A stretch of DNA of 64,000 bases, taken from Bacteroidota bacterium (lineage in GTDB: Bacteria > Bacteroidota > Bacteroidia > Chitinophagales > Saprospiraceae). A program made the position numbers and the translations under genes. Shown in pieces: positions 17,560 to 24,579 of this stretch. Where the stretch lies: positions 310,001 through 374,000 of the forward strand of contig JASBVF010000003.1 of the NCBI GenBank assembly GCA_030147525.1, written 5' to 3'. The notes beneath the pieces were generated by a model, which was not told the origin of the DNA, did not search any database, and was given only the letters and a program-made list of their open reading frames with translations. How positions within the stretch are numbered: the first letter of the stretch is position 1; each line of letters starts with the position of its first letter.

Positions 17560-18246
17560 ATGAAAAAGAACAACTCACGTCAGTATCGCTTTCTCATCTC
17601 CCTTCTTCTATTACAACTTTGCCTTCAGGGGGCCGGGCAAAGCGATCAACAGAGATTGCCAAACCCAGATTCCGGGCCGGCCACACAACAACAGGATCAG
17701 TCCTCTGTCAATAGCATAGGCAAACACCGCTGGCTCCTATCCGGTACTGCTGGAGTCGTGGACAATACTGGCTTCCTGTTCGATGTAACCTTCCAATACT
17801 CCCCCCTGCCCCATTTTTATGTTGCAGCGGGCGCAACACGCATTGGCCGCCAGGCCCGTAACAAACCGTCAGATTTTGAACCCGGTTTACTGGATGGGCT
17901 CTCGTTCGGCGTTTCAACCGCCGAAACAGCCAAAACCCTGAACCTGCTCCTTGGCATCCAATCCGGCTCTGTCGGAAAAAAAGCTTCACTGGCCTTCGAA
18001 GCAGGCATTTCTGCCGGCAGCTGTGAACTGGTAGAATTTACTCCACGACCAAATTCCGGAGGTTCATTTGACCTTGGAGGGAATTACTCGGTCCGCAAGG
18101 AAAGCTCCTTCACCAAAGGTTTGGAACTGCGGGGAAAAGTAAGATGGCGTTTAGGCAAATTATTCGGGATCGGAACGGGCGTTGCCGGGCGTATTTCAAA
18201 AAACTACCCTTTCATTGGCATCCTGCTCAACATGAACCTTGGGTAG
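17560..18246 (+). CDS. Exported hypothetical protein, possible small outer-membrane barrel
   Basis: A 228-residue protein with a signal peptide (RFLISLLLLQLCLQGAGQ). A short Gln/Pro/Ser-rich linker is followed by alternating polar and hydrophobic strands with frequent Gly and aromatic residues (FDVTFQYSPLPHFYVAAGAT, LSFGVST, LLLGIQSGSV, LELRGKVRWRLGKLFGIGTG) ending in NMNLG. This pattern fits an outer-membrane β-barrel. I do not recognise a family. It follows the 21-bp array and precedes the transhydrogenase operon by 304 bp. Confidence 0.7.
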   Translation: MKKNNSRQYRFLISLLLLQLCLQGAGQSDQQRLPNPDSGPATQQQDQSSVNSIGKHRWLLSGTAGVVDNTGFLFDVTFQYSPLPHFYVAAGATRIGRQARNKPSDFEPGLLDGLSFGVSTAETAKTLNLLLGIQSGSVGKKASLAFEAGISAGSCELVEFTPRPNSGGSFDLGGNYSVRKESSFTKGLELRGKVRWRLGKLFGIGTGVAGRISKNYPFIGILLNMNLG

Positions 18247-18550
18247 CTTATTGAAATTTTATGAAAATAAACAACCGAGAATGTAGGTCCCGTACAATTG
18301 AATAAACTCACCCTCCTGCCACTCACCAAAAAAGATGACCATTCTCTCCTCCGTTCCTGACAAATCTCATCTTTAAAAAATCAGGTACGTGAATACCTTA
18401 CCGCCGCTTTGGCAGGTGAAACATGTAAGCAGCCTGTTGACCAAAGTTGATTTTGAAATTTTATGAAAATAAGAGAGTACATTTTTAATATTCTCTTAAT
18501 TTCAGCCCTCAATATTTCATTGCTTCAAATTATTGAAACAAAAAAACAAC
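18247..18550. other. Intergenic region with a 20-bp direct repeat
   Basis: No gene is seen. TTGAAATTTTATGAAAATAA occurs identically at 18251-18270 and 18453-18472, 202 bp apart. Nothing between them looks like an ORF or tRNA, and no TAnnTTTG box was found upstream of pntAA. Confidence 0.7.
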
Positions 18551-19678
18551 ATGATACTTGGCATTTTAAAAGAACCCGCATCAGAAAACAGAGTCTCCGT
18601 CACTCCCGACACGGCAGCAGCTTTCCTGAAATTAGGGATTGCTGAAATCCTTCTTGAAAAAGGCGCCGGCACTCGTGCAGGCCTGACCGACGAGGCCTAC
18701 ACGCAGCAAGGCGTCAAGCTGGTTTCGGAAGATGAAGTCCTGCAAAAGGCGAACATCGTGACGAGAATCCACCCGCTGGAAGCGGAACAAACGAAAAAAC
18801 TGACAGCCGGCCAGCTGGTCATCGGGCAGTTTAATCCAATGACCAACAAAGAAGTTGTTCAACCGCTGAACGCTGCAAAAGCCACTGCTTTCAGCCTCGA
18901 CATGCTGCCCCGCACCACCCGTGCACAGGCGATGGATGTGCTTTCTTCCATGGCGACCGTTGCCGGCTACAAAGCCATCCTCACTGCAGCGACACACTTG
19001 CCCAGTTTTTTCCCGATGTTCATGACGGCAGCCGGTACGATCAAACCTGCCAAAGTGCTCATCATCGGCGCAGGTGTGGCAGGCTTGCAGGCCATTGCCA
19101 CTGCCAAACGACTCGGCGCCGTGGTAGAAGCTTTCGACGTGCGGGCAGCCGCCAGGGAGGAAGTTTTGAGCCTTGGCGCTAAATTCGTGGAGGTAGAGGG
19201 CGCACAGGAAAGCGCCGCAGCCGGTGGCTATGCCATTCAGCAGTCGGAAGAGTACCTGAAAAAACAAGCGGAGGCCGTCCACAAACACGCCCAGCAGGCG
19301 GATGTCATCATCTGCACGGCTCAGATTCCGGGTCGCAAGGCGCCGGTCATCATTCAGAAAGATACGGTGGATGTTATGAAACCCGGCGCTGTCATTGTCG
19401 ATCTGGCAGCTTCCAGCGGCGGCAACTGTGCCGTGACGCAGGACGGCAAGACCATCTACCACAACGGCGTCTGCGTCATCGGCGACTCGAACCTGCCTTC
19501 CAGCCTGCCGAAGGATGCCAGTGCCATGTTTAGCAAAAACATCCTGAATTTCCTGAAACTCTTTTTTGAAAAAGGACAATACAAACTCAACCTGGAAGAC
19601 GACATCGTCGCTGCCTCCTGTATTGCACACGAAGGGGAAGTGGTCAGCGAGCGGTTGAAATCCGTTTTGCAGGCTTGA
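18551..19678 (+). CDS. pntAA: NAD(P) transhydrogenase α subunit, part 1
   Basis: The soluble NAD(H)-binding domain (dI) of proton-translocating transhydrogenase, 375 residues. The start at 18551 (MILGILKEP) matches the family start; an in-frame ATG lies 18 bp earlier. Visible motifs are ENRVSVTPDT near the N-terminus, LDMLPRTTRAQAMDVLSS, the Rossmann motif GAGVAGLQAIATAKRLGA with FDVRAAAREE, and IICTAQIPGRKAP. The α subunit is split, as in Rhodospirillum rubrum: the membrane part is the next gene. The complex couples hydride transfer between NADH and NADP+ to proton entry, supplying NADPH. Confidence 0.95.
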   Translation: MILGILKEPASENRVSVTPDTAAAFLKLGIAEILLEKGAGTRAGLTDEAYTQQGVKLVSEDEVLQKANIVTRIHPLEAEQTKKLTAGQLVIGQFNPMTNKEVVQPLNAAKATAFSLDMLPRTTRAQAMDVLSSMATVAGYKAILTAATHLPSFFPMFMTAAGTIKPAKVLIIGAGVAGLQAIATAKRLGAVVEAFDVRAAAREEVLSLGAKFVEVEGAQESAAAGGYAIQQSEEYLKKQAEAVHKHAQQADVIICTAQIPGRKAPVIIQKDTVDVMKPGAVIVDLAASSGGNCAVTQDGKTIYHNGVCVIGDSNLPSSLPKDASAMFSKNILNFLKLFFEKGQYKLNLEDDIVAASCIAHEGEVVSERLKSVLQA

Positions 19679-19740
19679 GGCTTTATTGCCTTTTACGAAC
19701 CGGAAAGTTCATCATTCAACGTTCATAATTCATCATTGAT

Positions 19741-20049
19741 ATGCAAGCCTTTTCAGATTTTTTTCTTCAAAATCAGGACATGATCTTCCTCATAGTTCTG
19801 GCTATTTTTCTTGGAACGGAAGTCATTAAAAACGTTCCGGCCCTGTTGCACACCCCGCTGATGTCAGGCTCGAATGCCATATCGGGCGTGGTGATCATGG
19901 GGTCTATTATTGTAATTGGCCACGCCAGGCCGGATGATTACCTGACGCTCAGCCTTGGCTTTCTGGCGGTGGTGCTCGGTACGCTCAACGTCGTGGGCGG
20001 CTTTGCCGTCACGGGCCGGATGCTCGCCATGTTTAAAAAGAAAAAATGA
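19741..20049 (+). CDS. pntAB: NAD(P) transhydrogenase α subunit, part 2 (membrane)
   Basis: A 102-residue membrane protein with three or four helices (FLIVLAIFLGTEVI, ISGVVIMGSIIVIG, LTLSLGFLAVVLGTLNVVGG) and the family ending GRMLAMFKKKK. This is the short dII fragment of the split α subunit. It is 62 bp after pntAA and 87 bp before pntB. It has its own start, so the split is natural and not a frameshift. AT-rich repeated words (TTCATCATTCAA, TTCATAATTCATCATT) fill the 30 bp before the start. Confidence 0.93.
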   Translation: MQAFSDFFLQNQDMIFLIVLAIFLGTEVIKNVPALLHTPLMSGSNAISGVVIMGSIIVIGHARPDDYLTLSLGFLAVVLGTLNVVGGFAVTGRMLAMFKKKK

Positions 20050-20058
20050 ATATGTATG

Positions 20059-20121
20059 GTGATTAGTGCTTGGTAATTGGTGATTGGGCGGTCCAATCAC
20101 CAATTACCAAGCACTAATCAC
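20059..20121. repeat. Perfect 29-bp palindrome inside the pnt operon
   Basis: Arms 20059-20087 and 20093-20121 are exact reverse complements with a 5-nt loop GCGGT. It starts 9 bp after the pntAB stop and ends 15 bp before the pntB start, with no T-run. In RNA it would be a very stable hairpin. It could protect the upstream message or reduce pntB expression. The repetitive wording (GGTAATTGGTGATTGG) suggests a dispersed intergenic element. Confidence 0.95.
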
Positions 20122-20136
20122 TGAAAACGAATAACC

Positions 20137-21528
20137 ATGTCAGAATTTTTGCTCGAACTATTTTATATCGTGGGCTGCGTTACCTTCATCATTGGTTTGA
20201 AGATGCTCAGCAGCCCCGACAAAGCCCGGGAGGGTAATACAATCGCCGCTGCGGGTATGATTCTCGCTATTATCGGCACCATCCTGTTTCACAAAACAGA
20301 AACCGGAGAAGGCATTTCCAACCACGCCTGGATCGTAGCCGGACTTGCCGTCGGTACCATCATCGGTTACCTGATGGCCACCCGTGTGCAGATGACGTCT
20401 ATGCCACAGATGGTGTCCTTTTTTAACGGCACCGGCGGCGCAACTTCTGCGTTGATTGCCTGCATGGAGTTTTTTGCCAGCGACTCCGGCGACTGGGGAT
20501 TCCTCCTCGTCGCTTACCTGGGTATCGTCATCGGTACGGTCACTTTTTCCGGTTCCATGGTCGCCTACGGCAAACTGGACGACAAGATCAAAGACATCGG
20601 CGGCCGCTTCCTGACTTATTTAAACTGGCTGTTCCTGGCGGTCATCATCATACTCATGGGACTGGGCGTCTTTTCACCTGACACATTGGGACAAACGACC
20701 GGCTGGATTCTGCTGGCGCTGTCGCTGTTTTACGGTGTCCTGTTCGTCATGCCGATCGGTGGCGCCGACATGCCGGTGGTCATTGCCCTGCTGAACTCGC
20801 TTTCCGGTATAGCCGGTGCGTTTGGTGGTTTGATTTACGGTAACCGGATCATGCTCATCGGTGGTATCCTCGTCGGAGCTTCCGGTCTGATCCTCACCTT
20901 CCTGATGTGCAAGGCCATGAACCGTTCCCTGCTCAATGTTTTGATTGGCGGCTTCGGCGGAGGCGCAGCGGGTGGAGGCGCAGCTGCCGGCGATCAGGTG
21001 GCCAAGGAAATTTCGCACAACGACACAGCCATCCTCTGCGCTTATGCCAGTAAGGTTTGCATCGTGCCGGGTTACGGTCTGGCAGTGGCGCAGGCGCAGC
21101 ACGTTTGCCACGACTTTGAAAAAAGACTATCTGATCAGGGTGTGGAAGTTTATTACGCCATTCACCCGGTGGCTGGCCGTATGCCTGGCCACATGAACGT
21201 ACTGCTGGCGGAAGCTGACGTACCCTACCCTAAGCTGGTGGAGATGGACGATGCCAACGAAATGATGGCACAAACCGACGTCTGCATCATCGTCGGCGCC
21301 AACGACGTAGTGAACCCGGCAGCAGAGAACGATCCGGGCAGCCCGATTTACGGAATGCCGGTTATTAAAGTCTGGGAAGCTAAGAATGTGGTAGTCATGA
21401 AACGAAGCATGCGGCCCGGTTATGCCGGTATTGAAAACCCGCTTTTCTTCCACGAAAGGACCAAAATGCTGTTCGGAGATGCAAAAGATACTCTCGGTAA
21501 ACTTGTATCTGAGATAAAAACGCTTTAA
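20137..21528 (+). CDS. pntB: NAD(P) transhydrogenase β subunit
   Basis: 463 residues, the usual length. The first 280 residues are membrane helices of the dII domain (FLLELFYIVGCVTFIIGLKM, GIVIGTVTFSGSMVAYGKL). After a Gly/Ala-rich hinge (GGFGGGAAGGGAAA) comes the NADP(H)-binding dIII domain with GYGLAVAQAQH, IHPVAGRMPGHMNVLLAEA, IIVGANDVVNPAAE and KRSMRPGYAGIENPLF. It completes the transhydrogenase with pntAA and pntAB. Confidence 0.96.
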   Translation: MSEFLLELFYIVGCVTFIIGLKMLSSPDKAREGNTIAAAGMILAIIGTILFHKTETGEGISNHAWIVAGLAVGTIIGYLMATRVQMTSMPQMVSFFNGTGGATSALIACMEFFASDSGDWGFLLVAYLGIVIGTVTFSGSMVAYGKLDDKIKDIGGRFLTYLNWLFLAVIIILMGLGVFSPDTLGQTTGWILLALSLFYGVLFVMPIGGADMPVVIALLNSLSGIAGAFGGLIYGNRIMLIGGILVGASGLILTFLMCKAMNRSLLNVLIGGFGGGAAGGGAAAGDQVAKEISHNDTAILCAYASKVCIVPGYGLAVAQAQHVCHDFEKRLSDQGVEVYYAIHPVAGRMPGHMNVLLAEADVPYPKLVEMDDANEMMAQTDVCIIVGANDVVNPAAENDPGSPIYGMPVIKVWEAKNVVVMKRSMRPGYAGIENPLFFHERTKMLFGDAKDTLGKLVSEIKTL

Positions 21529-21587
21529 ATTAGCGCTATTACTAAAGGCGGCATCCTTAAAATGCAGCCAACAACTTCTCCTCCATA

Positions 21588-21642
21588 CGTCAGGATTTTC
21601 CAAATCAATTGCCTGCCTTGCGAAAATCCTGACGTTTTTTTT
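21588..21642 (+). terminator. Terminator of the pnt operon
   Basis: A perfect 13-bp stem (21588-21600 with 21622-21634) with a 21-nt loop is followed by eight T residues (21635-21642). Confidence 0.85.
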
Positions 21643-21656
21643 GGAGTTTATAAGTG

Positions 21657-21690
21657 GAAGGGTTGAAGGGGTTAAGCCTTTCAACCCTTC
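21657..21690. terminator. Hairpin at the convergent pntB/lrp junction
   Basis: Perfect 11-bp arms (21657-21667 with 21680-21690) lie directly after the stop of the Lrp-type gene on the minus strand. No strong T-run, so termination is only probable. Confidence 0.55.
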
Positions 21691-21696
21691 TGCTTT

Positions 21697-22164
21697 TCAC
21701 CCCTCTAAAAACAACTTGGTCGAATACTTCACCTCCGTCATCACAAACGAACTTTGCACCCGCCCGATGTTTTCCAGTGCTGCCAGTTTTTTAGCAACAA
21801 AATGCTGGTAAGCGGCCATGTCTTTCACCACCACCTTCAACAAATAATCATAACTGCCGGCGATGTGGTAACATTCGTTCACCTCCGGCAGAGAGCTTAC
21901 CGCCTCTTCAAACCGGGTCAGAAACTCGGTGAAATGCTCCTTCAGCGACACGTTGGTGAAAGCGACAAGGCTTAGCCCTACCCTGTTTTTATCCAACAAT
22001 GCGACGTAGTTTCTGATAAAACCTTCCCGCTCCATGCGCTTGATGCGTTCAAAAATGGGCGTGGTAGTCATGCCAAGCTGGGCGGCAATTTCCTTGGTGG
22101 TCATCTTGGCATCTTCCTGCAACAAATGAAGAATGCGCAGATCTGTGGCGTCGAGTAAACTCAT
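21697..22164 (-). CDS. Lrp/AsnC-family transcription regulator
   Basis: 155 residues, typical for the family. The N-terminal winged HTH is at residues 5-60 (LRILHLLQEDAKMTTKEIAA, IFERIKRMEREGFIRNYVAL). The C-terminal RAM/AsnC ligand domain contains VNECYHIAGSYDYLLKVVVKD. It is divergent from the Cys/Met-metabolism PLP enzyme across a 151-bp gap. By analogy with MdeR/MdeA of Pseudomonas putida it probably controls that gene and senses an amino acid such as methionine; this is inference. Confidence 0.92.
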   Translation of the reverse strand: MSLLDATDLRILHLLQEDAKMTTKEIAAQLGMTTTPIFERIKRMEREGFIRNYVALLDKNRVGLSLVAFTNVSLKEHFTEFLTRFEEAVSSLPEVNECYHIAGSYDYLLKVVVKDMAAYQHFVAKKLAALENIGRVQSSFVMTEVKYSTKLFLEG

Positions 22165-22293
22165 GCGGCAGAATATTTTTCTTTAAAACAAGTAAAAAAA
22201 GAGAGCAAATAGCCATTCATTCTTTTCAGAGCCCTAAGTAAAGAATCATTTTCCCCAAATGACGGATATCATTCTTCTTTTTTCTGTAAAACT

Positions 22294-22301
22294 TAAATTT
22301 G
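22294..22301 (+). promoter_or_regulatory. Predicted -7 box of the PLP enzyme gene
   Basis: TAAATTTG lies 14 bp before the ATG at 22316. It makes the longer reading from 22259 unlikely and implies a leader of fewer than 10 nt. Confidence 0.5.
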
Positions 22302-22315
22302 TAGAAAAATTAAAG

Positions 22316-23617
22316 ATGAAAAATCGTCCATTCCATCCCGAAAGTTTAATGATGTCTTACGGCTACAAGCCTGAATTATCGGAAGGCTCCATCAAATGTC
22401 CCATATTCCAGACTTCGACCTTTGTTTTTAAAAATGCGGAAGAGGGCAAAGCCTTTTTCGAAGTAGCCTACGGGCTGCGGGAAAAAAGAGAGAAGGAAAC
22501 CCTGGGCCTCATCTACAGCCGCCTCAACAATCCTGACATGGAAATCCTGGAAGACCGGCTGACGCTGTGGGACGAAGCGGAAGCCTGTGCAGTGTTCGAG
22601 AGCGGCATGTCAGCCATCACGACGACCCTGCTCGAGTTCCTGAAACCGGGCGACTTGCTGTTGTTCTCCAATCCGCTGTACGGCGGCACGGTACATTTTA
22701 TCGAACATTTTCTGCCGGAGCACGGGATTGAAGTGCTTGGCTTTCCGGCCGGTTTAACCAAAAAAGAAATGATTGAGCTGGTGGAAAAAACAGGCAAAGC
22801 CAACCGCCTCGCCATGATTTACCTCGAAACGCCTGCCAATCCGACCAACGATCTTTTTGACATTGAACTTTGCAGAGAAGTCGCCGAACATTTTGCAACC
22901 GCTGACCGCCGTCCGTTGGTCGCTGTGGACAATACTTACATGGGTCCGCTTTGGCAGCACCCGCTGAAGCACGGCGCCGATCTCGTTCTCTATTCAGCCA
23001 CCAAATACATTGGCGGACACAGCGACGTGATCGCCGGCGCAGTGCTTGGTTCAACCGAACTCATTCAACGCCTGAAAGTACTGCGTACCTTCCTTGGCAG
23101 CATGATCAGCCCGTGGACGGGGTGGCTGCTGTTGCGCAGCCTCGAAACGCTTAAAATCAGAATGGAAAAACAGGCTGCCAATGCCCGGATCGTTGCGGAG
23201 TATTTGGCTGACCACCCAAAGGTGCACAATGTCCACTACCTCGGACTGCTCCGTCCGGAAGATGGAGATGCCTACCGCATTTATCAAAAACAATACACTT
23301 CGCCGGGCGCTATGCTGTCCTTTGAAATCAAAGGTGGCGAGAAAGAAGCCTTTGCCTTTCTCAACCATTTAAAGCTGATCAAACTGGCAGTGAGCCTTGG
23401 CAGCACGGAGTCGCTGGCACAGCATCCTGCTTCCATGACCCATGCCGGCGTTGATCCGGAGGAGAAACTACTCTACGGCATCACGGATTCGCTGGTCCGG
23501 TTGTCCATCGGTGTCGAGCATCCGGATGATTTGCTGTGGGATATCGAGCAGTCACTGGAACAGGTGCCCGTGCGACAGGAGAAAGAGATAAAAGGCGTGG
23601 CAAAGCAGGCAGCGTAA
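22316..23617 (+). CDS. Cys/Met metabolism PLP-dependent enzyme (CGS/MGL family)
   Basis: A 433-residue type I PLP enzyme of the cystathionine γ-synthase/methionine γ-lyase group. The cofactor lysine is in LYSATKYIGGHSDVIAGA. Phosphate and substrate motifs are ESGMSAITTTL and NPLYGGTVHFIEHF. ETPANPTND and VDNTYMGPLWQHPL hold the ring-stacking and Asp residues. SLGSTESLAQHPASMTHA binds the substrate carboxylate. Methionine γ-lyases of the Pseudomonas type have Cys after LYG; here it is Gly, so the exact reaction (γ-lyase, β-lyase or synthase) is open. The start at 22316 (MKNRPFHPES) is supported by the -7 box. Confidence 0.9.
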   Translation: MKNRPFHPESLMMSYGYKPELSEGSIKCPIFQTSTFVFKNAEEGKAFFEVAYGLREKREKETLGLIYSRLNNPDMEILEDRLTLWDEAEACAVFESGMSAITTTLLEFLKPGDLLLFSNPLYGGTVHFIEHFLPEHGIEVLGFPAGLTKKEMIELVEKTGKANRLAMIYLETPANPTNDLFDIELCREVAEHFATADRRPLVAVDNTYMGPLWQHPLKHGADLVLYSATKYIGGHSDVIAGAVLGSTELIQRLKVLRTFLGSMISPWTGWLLLRSLETLKIRMEKQAANARIVAEYLADHPKVHNVHYLGLLRPEDGDAYRIYQKQYTSPGAMLSFEIKGGEKEAFAFLNHLKLIKLAVSLGSTESLAQHPASMTHAGVDPEEKLLYGITDSLVRLSIGVEHPDDLLWDIEQSLEQVPVRQEKEIKGVAKQAA

Positions 23618-23623
23618 ACAGAA

Positions 23624-23665
23624 CGAGGCTGTATCCATATTTTTTCACCAACAGATACAGCCTCG
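23624..23665. terminator. Bidirectional hairpin at a convergent junction
   Basis: Perfect 12-bp arms (23624-23635 with 23654-23665), loop 18 nt with a T-rich stretch, between the stops at 23617 and 23679. No T-run outside the stem. Confidence 0.6.
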
Positions 23666-23678
23666 ATTCACATTCGTT

Positions 23679-24389
23679 TTATTCCTGCACTTTTTTATAC
23701 TTCAGTGTATTCCCACGGGCCATGTAGGTCAATTCCAGGTCCGTTTCCGTCAATACATTGATACTGAAACAGCGGTCATCTTCCGTGGAAATGTAAGCGC
23801 CATTCGGCGCAGGATTGCCGCCGCATTCATCCAGTATCACCATTTGAGTTTGGGAAGTAGCATTGGGCATTCCTTCGTACTCATCGATCCAAAACGTTTC
23901 ACGAACCCGCACGAAACTTTTGGGGTCATCCACGCTTTGCCAATAGCCGTAGAGCTTGAGATGAGTGCCCAGTTCTGTGCCTGCGATGTTGTCACAACTG
24001 CTTTTCAGCAGTTTGTCCTCACCTACAAACAGGGTATCGCCTTTTAACATCCACATTTCCTGCGACTCCTGCATGTCGTACTCGATGGCAGTGACGAGGT
24101 TTACCTTCAATGTATCCCCTGACCAGACGCCTGTGATGCGGGACTGATAGCTGGTGTAATAGGCATTTCCTTCGTCGTGAACAGTACCGGACTGCATGCC
24201 TGTGACGCTTCCGTCTTCGGCGGTGTTGATCAAAACGGTGATATCGGCAGTTTCCGAGGACATGGTAAAACATTGCTCACCGGCCGGTTTTGGTGCCGCA
24301 GCTGTGGTGTCGTCCGTTTTGTTGCCAGACCCTGGGTCGCAGGCAGTTAGGAGAAAAACGGTAAATAGTAAAAGTTGAAGTAATTTCAT
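23679..24389 (-). CDS. Hypothetical lipoprotein
   Basis: 236 residues. The signal peptide ends in a lipobox (VFLLTAC, Cys17) followed by an Asp/Gly/Thr linker, so it is lipidated. The rest is mostly β with repeated turn motifs (AEDGSVTGMQSGTVHDEGNA, GVWSGDTLKVNLVTA, MLKGDTLFVGED). Paired cysteines (ECGG, DRCFSIN, SSCDNI) may form disulfides. No family recognised. Stand-alone gene. Confidence 0.78.
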   Translation of the reverse strand: MKLLQLLLFTVFLLTACDPGSGNKTDDTTAAAPKPAGEQCFTMSSETADITVLINTAEDGSVTGMQSGTVHDEGNAYYTSYQSRITGVWSGDTLKVNLVTAIEYDMQESQEMWMLKGDTLFVGEDKLLKSSCDNIAGTELGTHLKLYGYWQSVDDPKSFVRVRETFWIDEYEGMPNATSQTQMVILDECGGNPAPNGAYISTEDDRCFSINVLTETDLELTYMARGNTLKYKKVQE

Positions 24390-24516
24390 TTTAGATTGTT
24401 TTTGAAATGAATTGAATTTTGAGAGAGCGAAAATACGTTTCTGGATGATTAATTGTGCCGCTTTTTGTAAAGTGATATTCTTCTTCGCTTTTTTCGTTCA
24501 AATACATTGATTGCTA

Positions 24517-24551
24517 TAAAAAAAGGTGGCAACGTAATCACGCTACCACCT
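24517..24551 (-). terminator. Terminator of the HYR giant gene
   Basis: On the minus strand an imperfect 12-bp stem (24540-24551 with 24524-24535, two mismatches) is followed by seven T residues, 29 bp past the stop at 24580. Confidence 0.8.
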
Positions 24552-24579
24552 CTTTGAACCTGGCAGGTTTTAATGGGGG

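Noticed and set aside
18632-19630. 332-codon open frame on the minus strand
   Set aside because: Shadow of pntAA, whose plus-strand product matches the family throughout. Similar long shadows over the SDR gene (7885-8718), photolyase (9043-9891), ABC-F (13417-14394) and YidE-type gene (16393-17166) were rejected for the same reason.
18551-20049. Frameshifted pntA gene
   Set aside because: pntAA and pntAB each have a complete start and stop and a 62-bp gap; a split α subunit is a known natural form.
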